A stretch of 64,000 nt of DNA from Verrucomicrobiaceae bacterium (GTDB lineage Bacteria; Verrucomicrobiota; Verrucomicrobiia; Verrucomicrobiales; Verrucomicrobiaceae). Numbering within the stretch: the first letter of the stretch is position 1; every line of letters starts with the position of its first letter. The stretch lies in the NCBI GenBank assembly GCA_016713245.1, contig JADJPM010000001.1:1364001-1428000 (forward strand), written 5' to 3'. Positions 35,767-43,798 of the stretch are shown one piece after another. Under the pieces are notes generated by a model. The model worked only from the letters and a program-made list of their open reading frames with translations, was not told the DNA's origin and did no database searches. The position numbers and the translations under genes were made by a program.

Positions 35767-36732
35767 ATGCGCTCCGTTTCCCTGTTTTTCGCTGTTTGCG
35801 GCCTTCTGCTCGCCTCCGCCGGTTTCGCCCGTGCCCAGGCCATCGTCTTGAAAGACGGCAGCAAGGTCTTTTCGAACGAATTCTCCCTCGAAGGAGAGAA
35901 AATCATCCGCACCATCAAGATCGGCGAGGCCACCGCCAAGAGCGAGATCATGCGGCAGAACATCGACTCTCTCGAATGGCCTTACCCCGCCGAGCTCACG
36001 GACTCGCAGGATCTTCTCGCCAAAGGGAAGACCGAGGAAGCCATCGCCGTGCTGAAAAAAGGGAAGGACTTCTTCGAGAAGTTTAAGGACGTGGAGGGGA
36101 ACTGGTATGTGGACATCAACTTCGCTTACATCGAGGCCCTGAACGCTGGCGGGAAGTTTGATGACGTGATCAAGCTCATGCCTTCGGCCCGCAATCTGAA
36201 GCTTACCGATGCCCAGAAGATGCGCCTGCGCATTATCCAGCTCGATATCGACCGCCAGACCTCTTCCGATTACCTGACCATCGTAGCCGAAGCGGAGAGC
36301 ATTTTGAAGGAGACGGATGATTCCGCCGTCGGCGCCGCCCTTTGGAACATCATCGCTGATGTGCATGTGAAGAAGAAGGAATGGGAAAAAGCTCTTCTCG
36401 CCTACCTGCGCATCCCTGTCTTCTACGGCACGCAGATGCAGCGTGTGCCGGAGGCCGAGCTACAGGCCGCCCTCATGCTCGTGAAGATGGGCCGCTTTGA
36501 AGATGCCGCGTCCTTTTTCACCCGTCTCATCGCTTCTTACCCCGGTTCTCTTATCGCCGAGCGTGCCACGAAGGAAAAAGCCTCCATCGCCGGCATGAAG
36601 AACGAAGATCCCTCGAAGCAGACGAAGGATGAAAGCAAGGACGGCAAGAAGGATGAAAAGCCCGCCGAAGGCGGCGAGAAGCCCAAAGAGGGCACCGAGC
36701 CTGCAAAAACTCCCGAAGAGCCAAAAAAATAA
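35767..36732 (+). CDS. Exported helical/TPR-like protein with charged tail
   Basis: A 321-residue protein with signal peptide (MRSVSLFFAVCGLLLASAGFARA). The first 60 residues after the signal contain a small beta domain ('VLKDGSKVFSNEFSLEGEKI'), then TPR-like helical pairs up to about residue 275. The last 50 residues are a Lys/Glu/Asp/Pro-rich low-complexity tail (KDESKDGKKDEKPAEGG). Same operon as the TPR protein before it, and likely a partner of it. Confidence 0.75.
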   Translation: MRSVSLFFAVCGLLLASAGFARAQAIVLKDGSKVFSNEFSLEGEKIIRTIKIGEATAKSEIMRQNIDSLEWPYPAELTDSQDLLAKGKTEEAIAVLKKGKDFFEKFKDVEGNWYVDINFAYIEALNAGGKFDDVIKLMPSARNLKLTDAQKMRLRIIQLDIDRQTSSDYLTIVAEAESILKETDDSAVGAALWNIIADVHVKKKEWEKALLAYLRIPVFYGTQMQRVPEAELQAALMLVKMGRFEDAASFFTRLIASYPGSLIAERATKEKASIAGMKNEDPSKQTKDESKDGKKDEKPAEGGEKPKEGTEPAKTPEEPKK

Positions 36733-36786
36733 CTCCACATTTTCTCTCACACCCCCCATCATAACCCTCCACCTCGTTCCTCAAAC

Positions 36787-37620
36787 ATGACACGCCTCCT
36801 CCGTTCCCGTCTCGTCCCTGCCGCTCCGTTGCTCGTATTGGCGCTGGGTGTTCTCACTGGCCTCGCTTCCGCTCAGGAAGCCGCTGCCGCCGCTGAAGCG
36901 GCCCATCCGCAGGGTGACTCCCTCATCACGCTCTTCATCCAGGGCGGCTGGGTGATGTATCCCCTCCTCGTTTGCTCCATCGCGATGGTCTGGCTCACGG
37001 TCGATACTTGGGGCCGCACGGGCGTGAAGAAGCTCGCTCCTCCAGCCCATGTGGCTCAGATGCAGGACCTCTTCCGCAGCGGTGACTACGTCGGTGCCTA
37101 CCAGTTTGCCAAAAACAACAATTCCTCCTTCTGCGATGTGAGCCGCGTTTGCCTCAGCTTTGCCGGTGACGGTGAAGAAGCCGTGGAAACCGCCATGTTT
37201 GCCGAAATCAACAAGGTGAACGCCGCCATCCAGACCCGCATCAACTACCTCTCGGTTATCGGTGTGTGTACCCCGATGATCGGTCTGATCGGCACGGTGG
37301 CTGGTATGAAAGGCGCTTTCGCCGAGCTGGGCAAATCCGGCGCTTCGGACGTGGGTGCCCTTTCCGGCCACATCGGTGAGGTGCTCGTCGCTACCGCCAC
37401 CGGTCTGGTGATCGCCGTGCCGGCCTTCCTCGTGTTCTACTTCCTCCGTAACCGTCTCCAGGGCGGTATGGGCGGCCTTCAAGAGTGCTTGCAGGCTCTC
37501 TTCCGCAAGATGCCCTACGAGCACCTCAAGGGTGCCCACGTCGGCGAAGAAGAATTCTATGCCGCCGTGCCAAACTGGGTCGCGGGTGGCGAAGCCGCTC
37601 CGGCTGCCGTGGCTGCCTAA
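36787..37620 (+). CDS. exbB: ExbB/TolQ/MotA-type proton channel subunit
   Basis: A 277-residue membrane protein. After an N-terminal hydrophobic segment ('VLALGVLTGLASAQ') it has three transmembrane segments near 57-77, 152-178 and 198-222, with the ExbB/TolQ features 'LIGTVAGMKGAF' and 'VLVATATGLVIAVPAFLVFYFLRN'. It forms the pentameric stator of a proton-driven motor with the two ExbD proteins encoded next. The motor may drive the toroid protein at the end of the operon. Confidence 0.9.
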   Translation: MTRLLRSRLVPAAPLLVLALGVLTGLASAQEAAAAAEAAHPQGDSLITLFIQGGWVMYPLLVCSIAMVWLTVDTWGRTGVKKLAPPAHVAQMQDLFRSGDYVGAYQFAKNNNSSFCDVSRVCLSFAGDGEEAVETAMFAEINKVNAAIQTRINYLSVIGVCTPMIGLIGTVAGMKGAFAELGKSGASDVGALSGHIGEVLVATATGLVIAVPAFLVFYFLRNRLQGGMGGLQECLQALFRKMPYEHLKGAHVGEEEFYAAVPNWVAGGEAAPAAVAA

Positions 37621-37637
37621 TTTCCAACTCACCCCAA

Positions 37638-37662
37638 GGAGACGCGGCACTCCCGCGTCTCC
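37638..37662 (+). repeat. Perfect hairpin between exbB and exbD
   Basis: GGAGACGCGG / CCGCGTCTCC with a 5-base CACTC loop, 18 bases after the exbB stop. A T-rich stretch follows about 14 bases later. It could attenuate or process the operon transcript. Confidence 0.6.
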
Positions 37663-37675
37663 CGCTCGGTCAGAC

Positions 37676-37710
37676 TTTTCACTTTTTACATCTCACCTTT
37701 AACTTCATAC
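37676..37710. repeat. Five degenerate heptamers before exbD
   Basis: The bases read TTTTCAC, TTTTTAC, ATCTCAC, CTTTAAC, TTCATAC: period 7 with AC at the end of every unit. Comparable arrays are at 40933-40960 and 53233-53335. Confidence 0.6.
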
Positions 37711-37714
37711 CACT

Positions 37715-38149
37715 ATGGGCGGCGGCGGCGGCAATATGGAAGGGGGCGAACCGGAGTTTCAAATCGCTCCGATGATCGACGTCCTACTCGTTCTCCTCAT
37801 CTTCTTCATGAGCATCACCTCCTCGCAGGTGGCGAAGATCGATAAGGAGATCACTCCTCCCGTGGCCGGTGCGGCCAAGAAGAAGGAGAAAAACCTCGCC
37901 AACGAGGGCATCATCAACGTGCGCTGGAATAATACCCGCCAGCAATCCACCCTCGTGCTCCAGGATCGTGAATATCCACAGACGGATGCCCTCGTGGAGC
38001 TACTCACCGATTTGAAGACCAGAAACGCCTCCTACCGTGTCATCATCCGCGGTGATAAGGCTCTCCCCGCCGTCGAAGTCCAGAAAGTCATGGCCGTCAT
38101 CGCCCAGTCCGGCATCGACGACATCTCCTTCTCCGCCCTTAACCAGTAA
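37715..38149 (+). CDS. exbD: ExbD/TolR-type biopolymer transport protein, copy 1
   Basis: A 144-residue protein: short cytoplasmic Gly-rich N-terminus (MGGGGGNMEGGE), then 'QIAPMIDVLLVLLIFFMSI' as a single transmembrane helix with the motor-critical Asp22 in MIDV, then a periplasmic domain of about 100 residues. The start is the ATG at 37715 because it lies just after the heptamer array and matches ExbD N-termini. Two ExbD copies in series suggest a hetero-dimeric shaft. Followed by copy 2 after 12 bases. Confidence 0.9.
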   Translation: MGGGGGNMEGGEPEFQIAPMIDVLLVLLIFFMSITSSQVAKIDKEITPPVAGAAKKKEKNLANEGIINVRWNNTRQQSTLVLQDREYPQTDALVELLTDLKTRNASYRVIIRGDKALPAVEVQKVMAVIAQSGIDDISFSALNQ

Positions 38150-38161
38150 ACTCCCGCTGCT

Positions 38162-38659
38162 ATGTCCGCCCACGGAAAGAAGAAGAACGAAATCGAGCAT
38201 GACGGAACAGCTTTGGGCTTCCAGATCGCCCCGATGATCGACGTTGTGTTCGTCATCATGCTTTTCTTCATGGTGATGGCCGGTTCCCAGAAAAAGGAGA
38301 TGGAGCTCAAGAGCCAGCTCCCCGGCATCGCCCCCGCCAGCGCCGATGCCCCGCAGGAAATGCCAGACGAGATCATCATTAAGATCGAGGAATCCGGCAT
38401 CGTGCTGCTCAACGAGGAAGAATTCGACAATCCCGGCCCCGCGAAGCCTGCGGCTCCCGATCTCGACAAGCTCCCAAACATGACCGCGACGCTGAAACGC
38501 CTCAAACAGGAGGCCGATAACCGCAGCGCCAAAGTCATCGTCACCATCGAAGCCGAGGAACAGGCCAAGTACGAGCGTGTCATCGACGTGCTGAACTCCC
38601 TCGCCATCGCCCGCGTTTCCAACGTGACCTTCTCCGTTGGCGGCGACACCGGCTTCTGA
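38162..38659 (+). CDS. exbD: ExbD/TolR-type biopolymer transport protein, copy 2
   Basis: A 165-residue protein with the same order: polar N-terminus (MSAHGKKKNEIEHDG), transmembrane helix 'QIAPMIDVVFVIMLFFMVMAGSQ' with Asp27 in MIDV, then a periplasmic domain. Similarity to copy 1 is confined to the membrane part. It would pair with copy 1 and ExbB. The operon continues with the toroid gene after 105 bases. Confidence 0.9.
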   Translation: MSAHGKKKNEIEHDGTALGFQIAPMIDVVFVIMLFFMVMAGSQKKEMELKSQLPGIAPASADAPQEMPDEIIIKIEESGIVLLNEEEFDNPGPAKPAAPDLDKLPNMTATLKRLKQEADNRSAKVIVTIEAEEQAKYERVIDVLNSLAIARVSNVTFSVGGDTGF

Positions 38660-38764
38660 TCCATTTTGCTCCGGGCAGGAAATTCTCATCGCACCCCAAG
38701 ATGCCCGCTGGCCCATGCGTGAGCATGGAATCTGAACTCTTGAATCCTCAATCAGAAATCCGTC

Positions 38765-40927
38765 ATGAACCCTGATCCCAACCAGCAGCCACCCGCGCAG
38801 CCCGGAGCCGCTCCCTATCCGCATCCCGGTGCCACCCAGCCGATGCCTCAGGGCTACCCGCAGATGCCGCAGGGGTATCCTCAGATGCCTCCCGGCTATC
38901 CGCCGCACATGACCGGCCCAATGACGATGGGCTATCCACCGGGCTACCCCATGCCGCAGGGCTATCCGCAGATGCCCCCCGGCTACCCTCAAATGCCCCA
39001 GGGCTATCCGCAGATGCCGCAGGGATATCCTCAAATGCCTCAGGGATACCCACAGATGCCGCAGGGTTACCCCCAAATGCCTCCCGGCTATCCGCAGATG
39101 CCCGGCATGATGCCGCCGCCCACGATGCCGATGCCGGCCGTGGCTCCGCCTCCTGCTCCAGGCACTACCGCCCCACTCGCTCCGGCCCAGCCTGCCCCCG
39201 CAGCACCGAAACCCGCCGCTCCAAAGCCGGCGGCTCCAGCACAGCCTACTCCAGCGGCCCCGGTCGTTGCGGCGGCGCCTCCCACCGATTCTGCTGTCGC
39301 CATAGCGACGGCGATTCCCGATGATGCGGCTCATCACCACGGTGAATTCGGCCCCGTGGAAGTCTTTCATCCCGAAGCCGCTCATCACATCGAGCCTGCG
39401 AAGCCGCAAAACGCCTTTGTGAAGATGTGGAAGAAGGTCGGCGGTGGTTCGCTCACGCTTTCGATCTTTGTCCATGCCGGCATTCTCATCGCCATGGGCC
39501 TCATCGTCGTGGCGCAAAAGATGCAGGAGAAGCAGGTCGATTTCCTCCCCGGCGGCGGCACCCAGCAGGGCGCGGCGGCCAGCCAGGACCTCCAGCACAA
39601 GGTGCAGCAGAAGAAACGCAGCAGCATCTCGAAGACGACCCCGATGAAGAAGATCGTCACGAACAGCGTGAACGCGGACATCTCGCTGCCGGAAGCACCC
39701 CCCGATGCGCTCGATATTCCCGATGCCACCAGCATGCTCGGCGGCGGCTCGATGGGCAGCGGTGGATTCGGCGGAGCAGGCGCCGGTGGCGGCTTCGGCA
39801 AAGGCATCGGCATGGGCGGAGCGAACGGCTTTGTGAGCCTGCCGCCTTCGATGCGCAGTCGTTGCAGCACACAGGAGCGTCTTGAAAAGCTCCGTCAAAA
39901 CGGCGGCAGCCCGGAGTGTGAGCAGGCGGTGAGTGCCTCGCTCGAATGGCTCAAAGGAAAACAGAACCCCGATGGCTCCTGGGGCCGTGGCAACAAAGCC
40001 GCCTACACCGGTCTCGCCCTTCTGTGCTTCCTCGGCCGCTGCGAGACGCCCGATTCTCCTTTCTACGGCGAGAACGTCACGAACGGCATCACCTACCTCA
40101 TCGAGCTCAGCAAGAAGAACCCCCACGGCATCATCTCCGAGACTTGGATGGGTGAAAAGGGCGGCGCGGGCACTTACGAGCACGGCATTGCCACCTACGC
40201 CCTCGGCGAAATGTACACGTTGGCACGGCTTGGCTCCAAATCCCTCCCTGGCATGCGTGAAGCCTTCGAGAAGGGCGTGAAGGTCATCATCGACAACCAG
40301 TCCCCCAAAGGCGGCTGGGGCTACGGCGGCAAAGAAATCGTTTACAACAAGGCAGCAAACGATCTCTCCGTCGTCGGATGGCAGTTCCAGGCCGTCAAAG
40401 CCGCCAAGAACACCAAACTCAAGATCGACGGGCTCGAGTCCTGCATCAAAAAGATGATCGAATACATGGAAGGCATGCAGACGAAGGACGGCGGCTTCGG
40501 CGGAGCAGATCGCGACAAGCATTACAACCAATGGTCACTCACCGGCGTCGGCATTCTCGCCCTCGAAACGATGGCCAAGAACAAATCCGCCGCCACGAAG
40601 AAGGCCGTGAAGTTCATGCACGAGTTCCTCGCTGCCGAACCGCTCGATTGGAACAAGAACTGCAACCTTTACTGCTGGTACTACTACACCCAGGCCTTCT
40701 TCCAGGTCGGCGGTGAAGAGTGGAAGTTCTACAATCAGCAGTTCCTTCCGCAGATTCTCAGCGCCCAGCAGCCCGATGGCAGCTTCAAGCGTGGCCGCCC
40801 AAACTATCCCGCTGGCGATGCTGCCGATGAAATCTACCGTCAGTGCCTCTGCACCCTCCAGCTCGAAGTTTACTACCGCTACCTCAAGGTCGCCGATACC
40901 GAGGAGAAGTCCTTCTTCGACAAATAA
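38765..40927 (+). CDS. TonB-like protein with Pro/Tyr/Gln repeats and a terpene-cyclase-type alpha-toroid
   Basis: A 720-residue protein with three parts. Residues about 20-125 are a tandem repeat of the seven- to nine-residue unit GYPQMPQ/GYPQMPP. Residues about 230-250 ('LTLSIFVHAGILIAMGLIVVAQ') form a single transmembrane helix preceded by KMWKKVGGG, reminiscent of TonB (cytoplasmic low-complexity, then membrane anchor). Residues 380-720 are a squalene-cyclase or prenyltransferase-like repeat fold with QW-type motifs such as QNPDGSWG (about 398-406) and a later 'QSPKGGWGYGG'. No DxDD catalytic motif is seen, so a binding function is more likely. The neighbouring ExbB/ExbD genes suggest energised motion. 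The combination is unusual. Confidence 0.85.
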   Translation: MNPDPNQQPPAQPGAAPYPHPGATQPMPQGYPQMPQGYPQMPPGYPPHMTGPMTMGYPPGYPMPQGYPQMPPGYPQMPQGYPQMPQGYPQMPQGYPQMPQGYPQMPPGYPQMPGMMPPPTMPMPAVAPPPAPGTTAPLAPAQPAPAAPKPAAPKPAAPAQPTPAAPVVAAAPPTDSAVAIATAIPDDAAHHHGEFGPVEVFHPEAAHHIEPAKPQNAFVKMWKKVGGGSLTLSIFVHAGILIAMGLIVVAQKMQEKQVDFLPGGGTQQGAAASQDLQHKVQQKKRSSISKTTPMKKIVTNSVNADISLPEAPPDALDIPDATSMLGGGSMGSGGFGGAGAGGGFGKGIGMGGANGFVSLPPSMRSRCSTQERLEKLRQNGGSPECEQAVSASLEWLKGKQNPDGSWGRGNKAAYTGLALLCFLGRCETPDSPFYGENVTNGITYLIELSKKNPHGIISETWMGEKGGAGTYEHGIATYALGEMYTLARLGSKSLPGMREAFEKGVKVIIDNQSPKGGWGYGGKEIVYNKAANDLSVVGWQFQAVKAAKNTKLKIDGLESCIKKMIEYMEGMQTKDGGFGGADRDKHYNQWSLTGVGILALETMAKNKSAATKKAVKFMHEFLAAEPLDWNKNCNLYCWYYYTQAFFQVGGEEWKFYNQQFLPQILSAQQPDGSFKRGRPNYPAGDAADEIYRQCLCTLQLEVYYRYLKVADTEEKSFFDK

Positions 40928-40932
40928 CCGCA

Positions 40933-40960
40933 TCTGACTTCTTACTTCTCACGTCTTACC
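40933..40960. repeat. Four degenerate heptamers after the toroid gene
   Basis: Units TCTGACT, TCTTACT, TCTCACG, TCTTACC (consensus TCTNACN). Equivalent units form the right arm of the palindrome at 53301-53335. Confidence 0.75.
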
Positions 40961-40967
40961 TCCTTCG

Positions 40968-40995
40968 GGGCGTCTCACACCGAGACGCCCTGTTC
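40968..40995 (+). terminator. Hairpin terminator at the end of the ExbBD operon
   Basis: Stem GGGCGTCTC / GAGACGCCC with a 5-base ACACC loop, followed by TGTTCTTTT. It follows directly on the heptamer array and precedes the methyltransferase start at 41007. Confidence 0.7.
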
Positions 40996-41006
40996 TTTTC
41001 CCCTTC

Positions 41007-41756
41007 ATGTCCGCCGCCGAAAACATCTACGAAACCCGCCGCCTGCTCGATGAATACCTCCTGTTTCATTACGGCACACCTGCCGAGGTGCTGCCATGGG
41101 AGAACGGTCCGCGTGAGGCGCTGAACTTCCCCGTGCGCACGGTCATGGACCTCATCGACCTTCCGCGCACGCCCTGTGAAGCCGTCGCCCTCGATCTCGG
41201 TTGTGCCGTCGGACGATCCAGCTTCGAACTCGCCAACTTCGGCGTCCGCGTTTTGGGCATCGACTACTCACAAAGCTTCGTCGATGCCGCCGCCTTGCTC
41301 GCACGAGACGGCTGCATGCCTTACGACCGCGTCGATGAAGGTAACGCCAGGACCTCGCTCATCGCCCGTGTGCCAGACAACCTCCGCCGTGACCGCGTCA
41401 CCTTCGAGCAAGGCGATGCCATGAACCTCCGCGCTGATCTTGGCGACTACGACATCGTCCACGCCGCGAATCTCCTCTGCCGCCTCACCGATCCGCTCAA
41501 GCTCATCGAGCGTCTGCCATCCCTCGTGCGCCCTGGCGGCCAGCTTTTGCTCACCACACCCTGCACTTGGCTCGAAGACTTCACCCCACGTGGAAACTGG
41601 CCCCAAGGCTCCACCCGTGAATGGCTCACCTCCCTTCTCGAACCTCACTTCGATCTCTCCAAGACCTGCGACATGCCCTTCCTCATCCGCGAGCACGCCC
41701 GCAAATACCAATGGAGCGTCGCCCTCGGCATGCGCTGGCGTCGCAAGGTGTCGTAG
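41007..41756 (+). CDS. Stand-alone OvoA C-terminal-type methyltransferase (putative 4-mercaptohistidine N1-methyltransferase)
   Basis: A 249-residue SAM-dependent methyltransferase. The pattern 'YETRRLLDEYLLFHYG', ALNFPVRTVMDL, DLGCAVGRSSFELA (SAM-binding glycine motif near 62-70), 'QGDAMNL', 'AANLLCRL', TPCTWLEDFTPRGNWPQG and 'DMPFLIREHARKYQW' is the signature I associate with the C-terminal half of ovothiol synthase OvoA, which N-methylates 5-thiohistidine. Here it is a separate gene with no sulfoxide synthase (OvoA N-terminal part) nearby, which may be elsewhere in the genome. Family assignment rests on remembered motifs. Confidence 0.8.
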   Translation: MSAAENIYETRRLLDEYLLFHYGTPAEVLPWENGPREALNFPVRTVMDLIDLPRTPCEAVALDLGCAVGRSSFELANFGVRVLGIDYSQSFVDAAALLARDGCMPYDRVDEGNARTSLIARVPDNLRRDRVTFEQGDAMNLRADLGDYDIVHAANLLCRLTDPLKLIERLPSLVRPGGQLLLTTPCTWLEDFTPRGNWPQGSTREWLTSLLEPHFDLSKTCDMPFLIREHARKYQWSVALGMRWRRKVS

Positions 41757-41765
41757 GACCAGTGA

Positions 41766-41785
41766 TGCGGGCACTCCTGCCCGCA
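41766..41785. repeat. Short perfect hairpin, possible transcript end
   Basis: TGCGGGCA / TGCCCGCA with a CTCC loop, 10 bases after the methyltransferase stop. No T run follows. Similar short stems with pyrimidine loops are at 37638-37662 and 60488-60508. Confidence 0.5.
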
Positions 41786-41840
41786 CAGCTCATTGCGTCC
41801 TTGCCTCCGCAGGTCCTTTTCGCCTACGCTGAGCCTTCGC

Positions 41841-43025
41841 ATGAAAAACGCGCTTCTTCTCGCCACCCTCCTTGCTGCCGCCGTTCAGGCGCAGATGCCG
41901 AATTTCAAAGAGCAGCTCATCGATGCCGAAGTCGGCATTGGTTACGGCCTCGCCGTCGCGGATGTGAATGGCGATCAACGCACGGACATCCTCCTCGCCG
42001 ATAGCAACGTCATCGTCTGGTATGAAAACCCGACATGGAAGAAACACCTCATCGCCGAAAAACTCACCGAGAAGGACCACGTCTGCATCGCCGCCCGCGA
42101 CATCAATGGCGATGGCAAATGCGAGATCGCCGTCGGTGCCGGTTGGAACCCCGGCGACACCGTGGGGAGCGGTGCCGTGTTCTATTTAATCGCTCCCGCC
42201 GATCGCACCCAGCGCTGGGAACCTGTCCAACTCGCTCACGAACCCACGACCCATCGCATGAAATGGGTGCGCAACCGCTCCGGACGCTACGACCTCGTCG
42301 TCGTGCCGCTCCATGGCCGTGGGAACGACAAAAACGCCGAAGGAACCGGCGTGCAGGTGCTGGCTTACCACATGCCCGAAGATCCGCGCCAAGCATGGAA
42401 TACAACCCTCGTGCAGGGCACCATGCACAAGACGCACAACCTCGACATCATCCCTGCCATGGGTACTGAAGCCGAGAGTTTGCTTCTCTGCGGACGCGAA
42501 GGCGTCGTGCGACTCGACCCCACCGACAACGGCTGGAAGGAACAGTGGATCGCCCAGCATCCGAAGGACAGCCCCGACCTCCAAGGCGCGGGTGAAGTGC
42601 GCTACGGAGCCTTCGCTGGCGGTCAGCCTTATGTCGTCACCATTGAGCCCATGCATGGTGACAAGCTTGTGCTTTACACACCACCTGCCGATGGACCCAA
42701 AAACGGCACCTGGCAGCGTCGTGTGCTTTCGAGTGATCTCGTCGATGGTCATGCCATCGCCACGCATGATCTGCTCGGCCTCAACAATCGTCAGATCGTC
42801 GTCGGTTGGCGGGCGCAGCAAAAGATCGGCAAGGTGGCCGTGAAGCTTTTCTGGACCACCAAGGAGGATGGCAACGGCTGGCAAAACGCCTTCATTGATG
42901 ATGGCGGCATGGCCTGCGAAGATGCCGTGTGCGCCGATCTCGATGGCGACCGCGATCTCGAGATCATCGGCGCGGGTCGTCGTAGCAAGAATGTTAAGAT
43001 TTATTGGAATCAGCGGAACCAGTGA
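41841..43025 (+). CDS. Exported FG-GAP/VCBS-repeat protein
   Basis: A 394-residue protein starting at MKNALLLATLLAAAVQAQ with a signal peptide. Repeated calcium-binding-like loops are visible: 'AVADVNGDQRTDILLAD', 'AARDINGDGKCEIAVGAG', 'ADLDGDRDLEIIGAG', the FG-GAP/VCBS pattern of seven-bladed beta-propellers. The start at 41841 is preferred because it gives a proper signal; the frame is open upstream. Such proteins are very numerous in Planctomycetes and Verrucomicrobia; the ligand is unknown. Confidence 0.85.
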   Translation: MKNALLLATLLAAAVQAQMPNFKEQLIDAEVGIGYGLAVADVNGDQRTDILLADSNVIVWYENPTWKKHLIAEKLTEKDHVCIAARDINGDGKCEIAVGAGWNPGDTVGSGAVFYLIAPADRTQRWEPVQLAHEPTTHRMKWVRNRSGRYDLVVVPLHGRGNDKNAEGTGVQVLAYHMPEDPRQAWNTTLVQGTMHKTHNLDIIPAMGTEAESLLLCGREGVVRLDPTDNGWKEQWIAQHPKDSPDLQGAGEVRYGAFAGGQPYVVTIEPMHGDKLVLYTPPADGPKNGTWQRRVLSSDLVDGHAIATHDLLGLNNRQIVVGWRAQQKIGKVAVKLFWTTKEDGNGWQNAFIDDGGMACEDAVCADLDGDRDLEIIGAGRRSKNVKIYWNQRNQ

Positions 43026-43099
43026 AACAATTTTGTCTTCACTCCCTCTAGCTGCTCGCTTGCGGTGGCGCGGCTTTTGCTTCTAAAATCCGCCCCGCT

Positions 43100-43717
43100 A
43101 TGAAAGCCGCACGTATTCTTCTCTCGACCGCCGCCGCTCTCATCCTGAGCCACTGCACCCTGCCGACTCGGGCATCCTTCACGTCCCTTTTCCCCAGCCA
43201 GCGTGAGGTCGTCCGTCGCCCGCTCATCGTTCAGCCCGTGCAGGCCTCCAGCTCGCCGCTTTACGTTTGGCATGGCAATGGCAGCCCTGGGCTGAGCACC
43301 GTCACCATCGACCTCAGCGAGCAGAAAGCCTACCTCTACAAAGGCGGTGAAAACCTCGGCTGGACCTACGTCGCCACCGGCCGCAGCGGCTTCAACACGC
43401 CCACCGGCACCTTCCGCATCCTCGAAAAGCAGGTCGATAAGCGCTCCAATCGCTACGGCAGCATCGTCAGTTCGAATGGCTCCGTTCTTCGCAGCAACGC
43501 CACCGCCGGCGTCCACTCCGCACGCGGAGGCCGCTTCCAAGGAGCCAAGATGCCCTACTGGATGCGCCTCACCGGCTACGGCATCGGCATGCATGCCGGA
43601 GCCATCCCCAATCCTGGCTCCCCCGCCTCCCACGGCTGCATTCGCCTGCCCTATGACATGGCGCAGACGATCTATCAAAACGCTCCCGTCGGCACTCGCG
43701 TGACGATCATGCGCTGA
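43100..43717 (+). CDS. L,D-transpeptidase (YkuD family), probable lipoprotein
   Basis: A 205-residue protein. The signal ends with a lipobox-like ILSHC. The YkuD catalytic domain lies in the C-terminal half, with 'TGRSGFNTPTGTFRI', 'GIGMHAG' and SHGCIRL, in which Cys180 is the nucleophile and His178 its partner. It makes or exchanges meso-DAP cross-links in peptidoglycan, or attaches a lipoprotein. It is a single-gene unit with no sequence-visible partner. Confidence 0.92.
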   Translation: MKAARILLSTAAALILSHCTLPTRASFTSLFPSQREVVRRPLIVQPVQASSSPLYVWHGNGSPGLSTVTIDLSEQKAYLYKGGENLGWTYVATGRSGFNTPTGTFRILEKQVDKRSNRYGSIVSSNGSVLRSNATAGVHSARGGRFQGAKMPYWMRLTGYGIGMHAGAIPNPGSPASHGCIRLPYDMAQTIYQNAPVGTRVTIMR

Positions 43718-43798
43718 GTTGCGCTTGAAGGCATTTTTGGAGCTTTGACGTGAAGAAGCCTTGATGGGCGGGCGTTCACACGCCCCACTTCATTGCCC

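Noticed and set aside
38800..39125. Possible CRISPR array because of short tandem units.
   Set aside because: The units are continuous codons of GYPQMPQ inside an open frame, with no spacers between repeats.
38000..40531. An 843-residue minus-strand frame over exbD and the toroid gene.
   Set aside because: Antisense shadow; its Gly/Arg/His-rich repeats simply reflect the GYPQMPQ-coding DNA.
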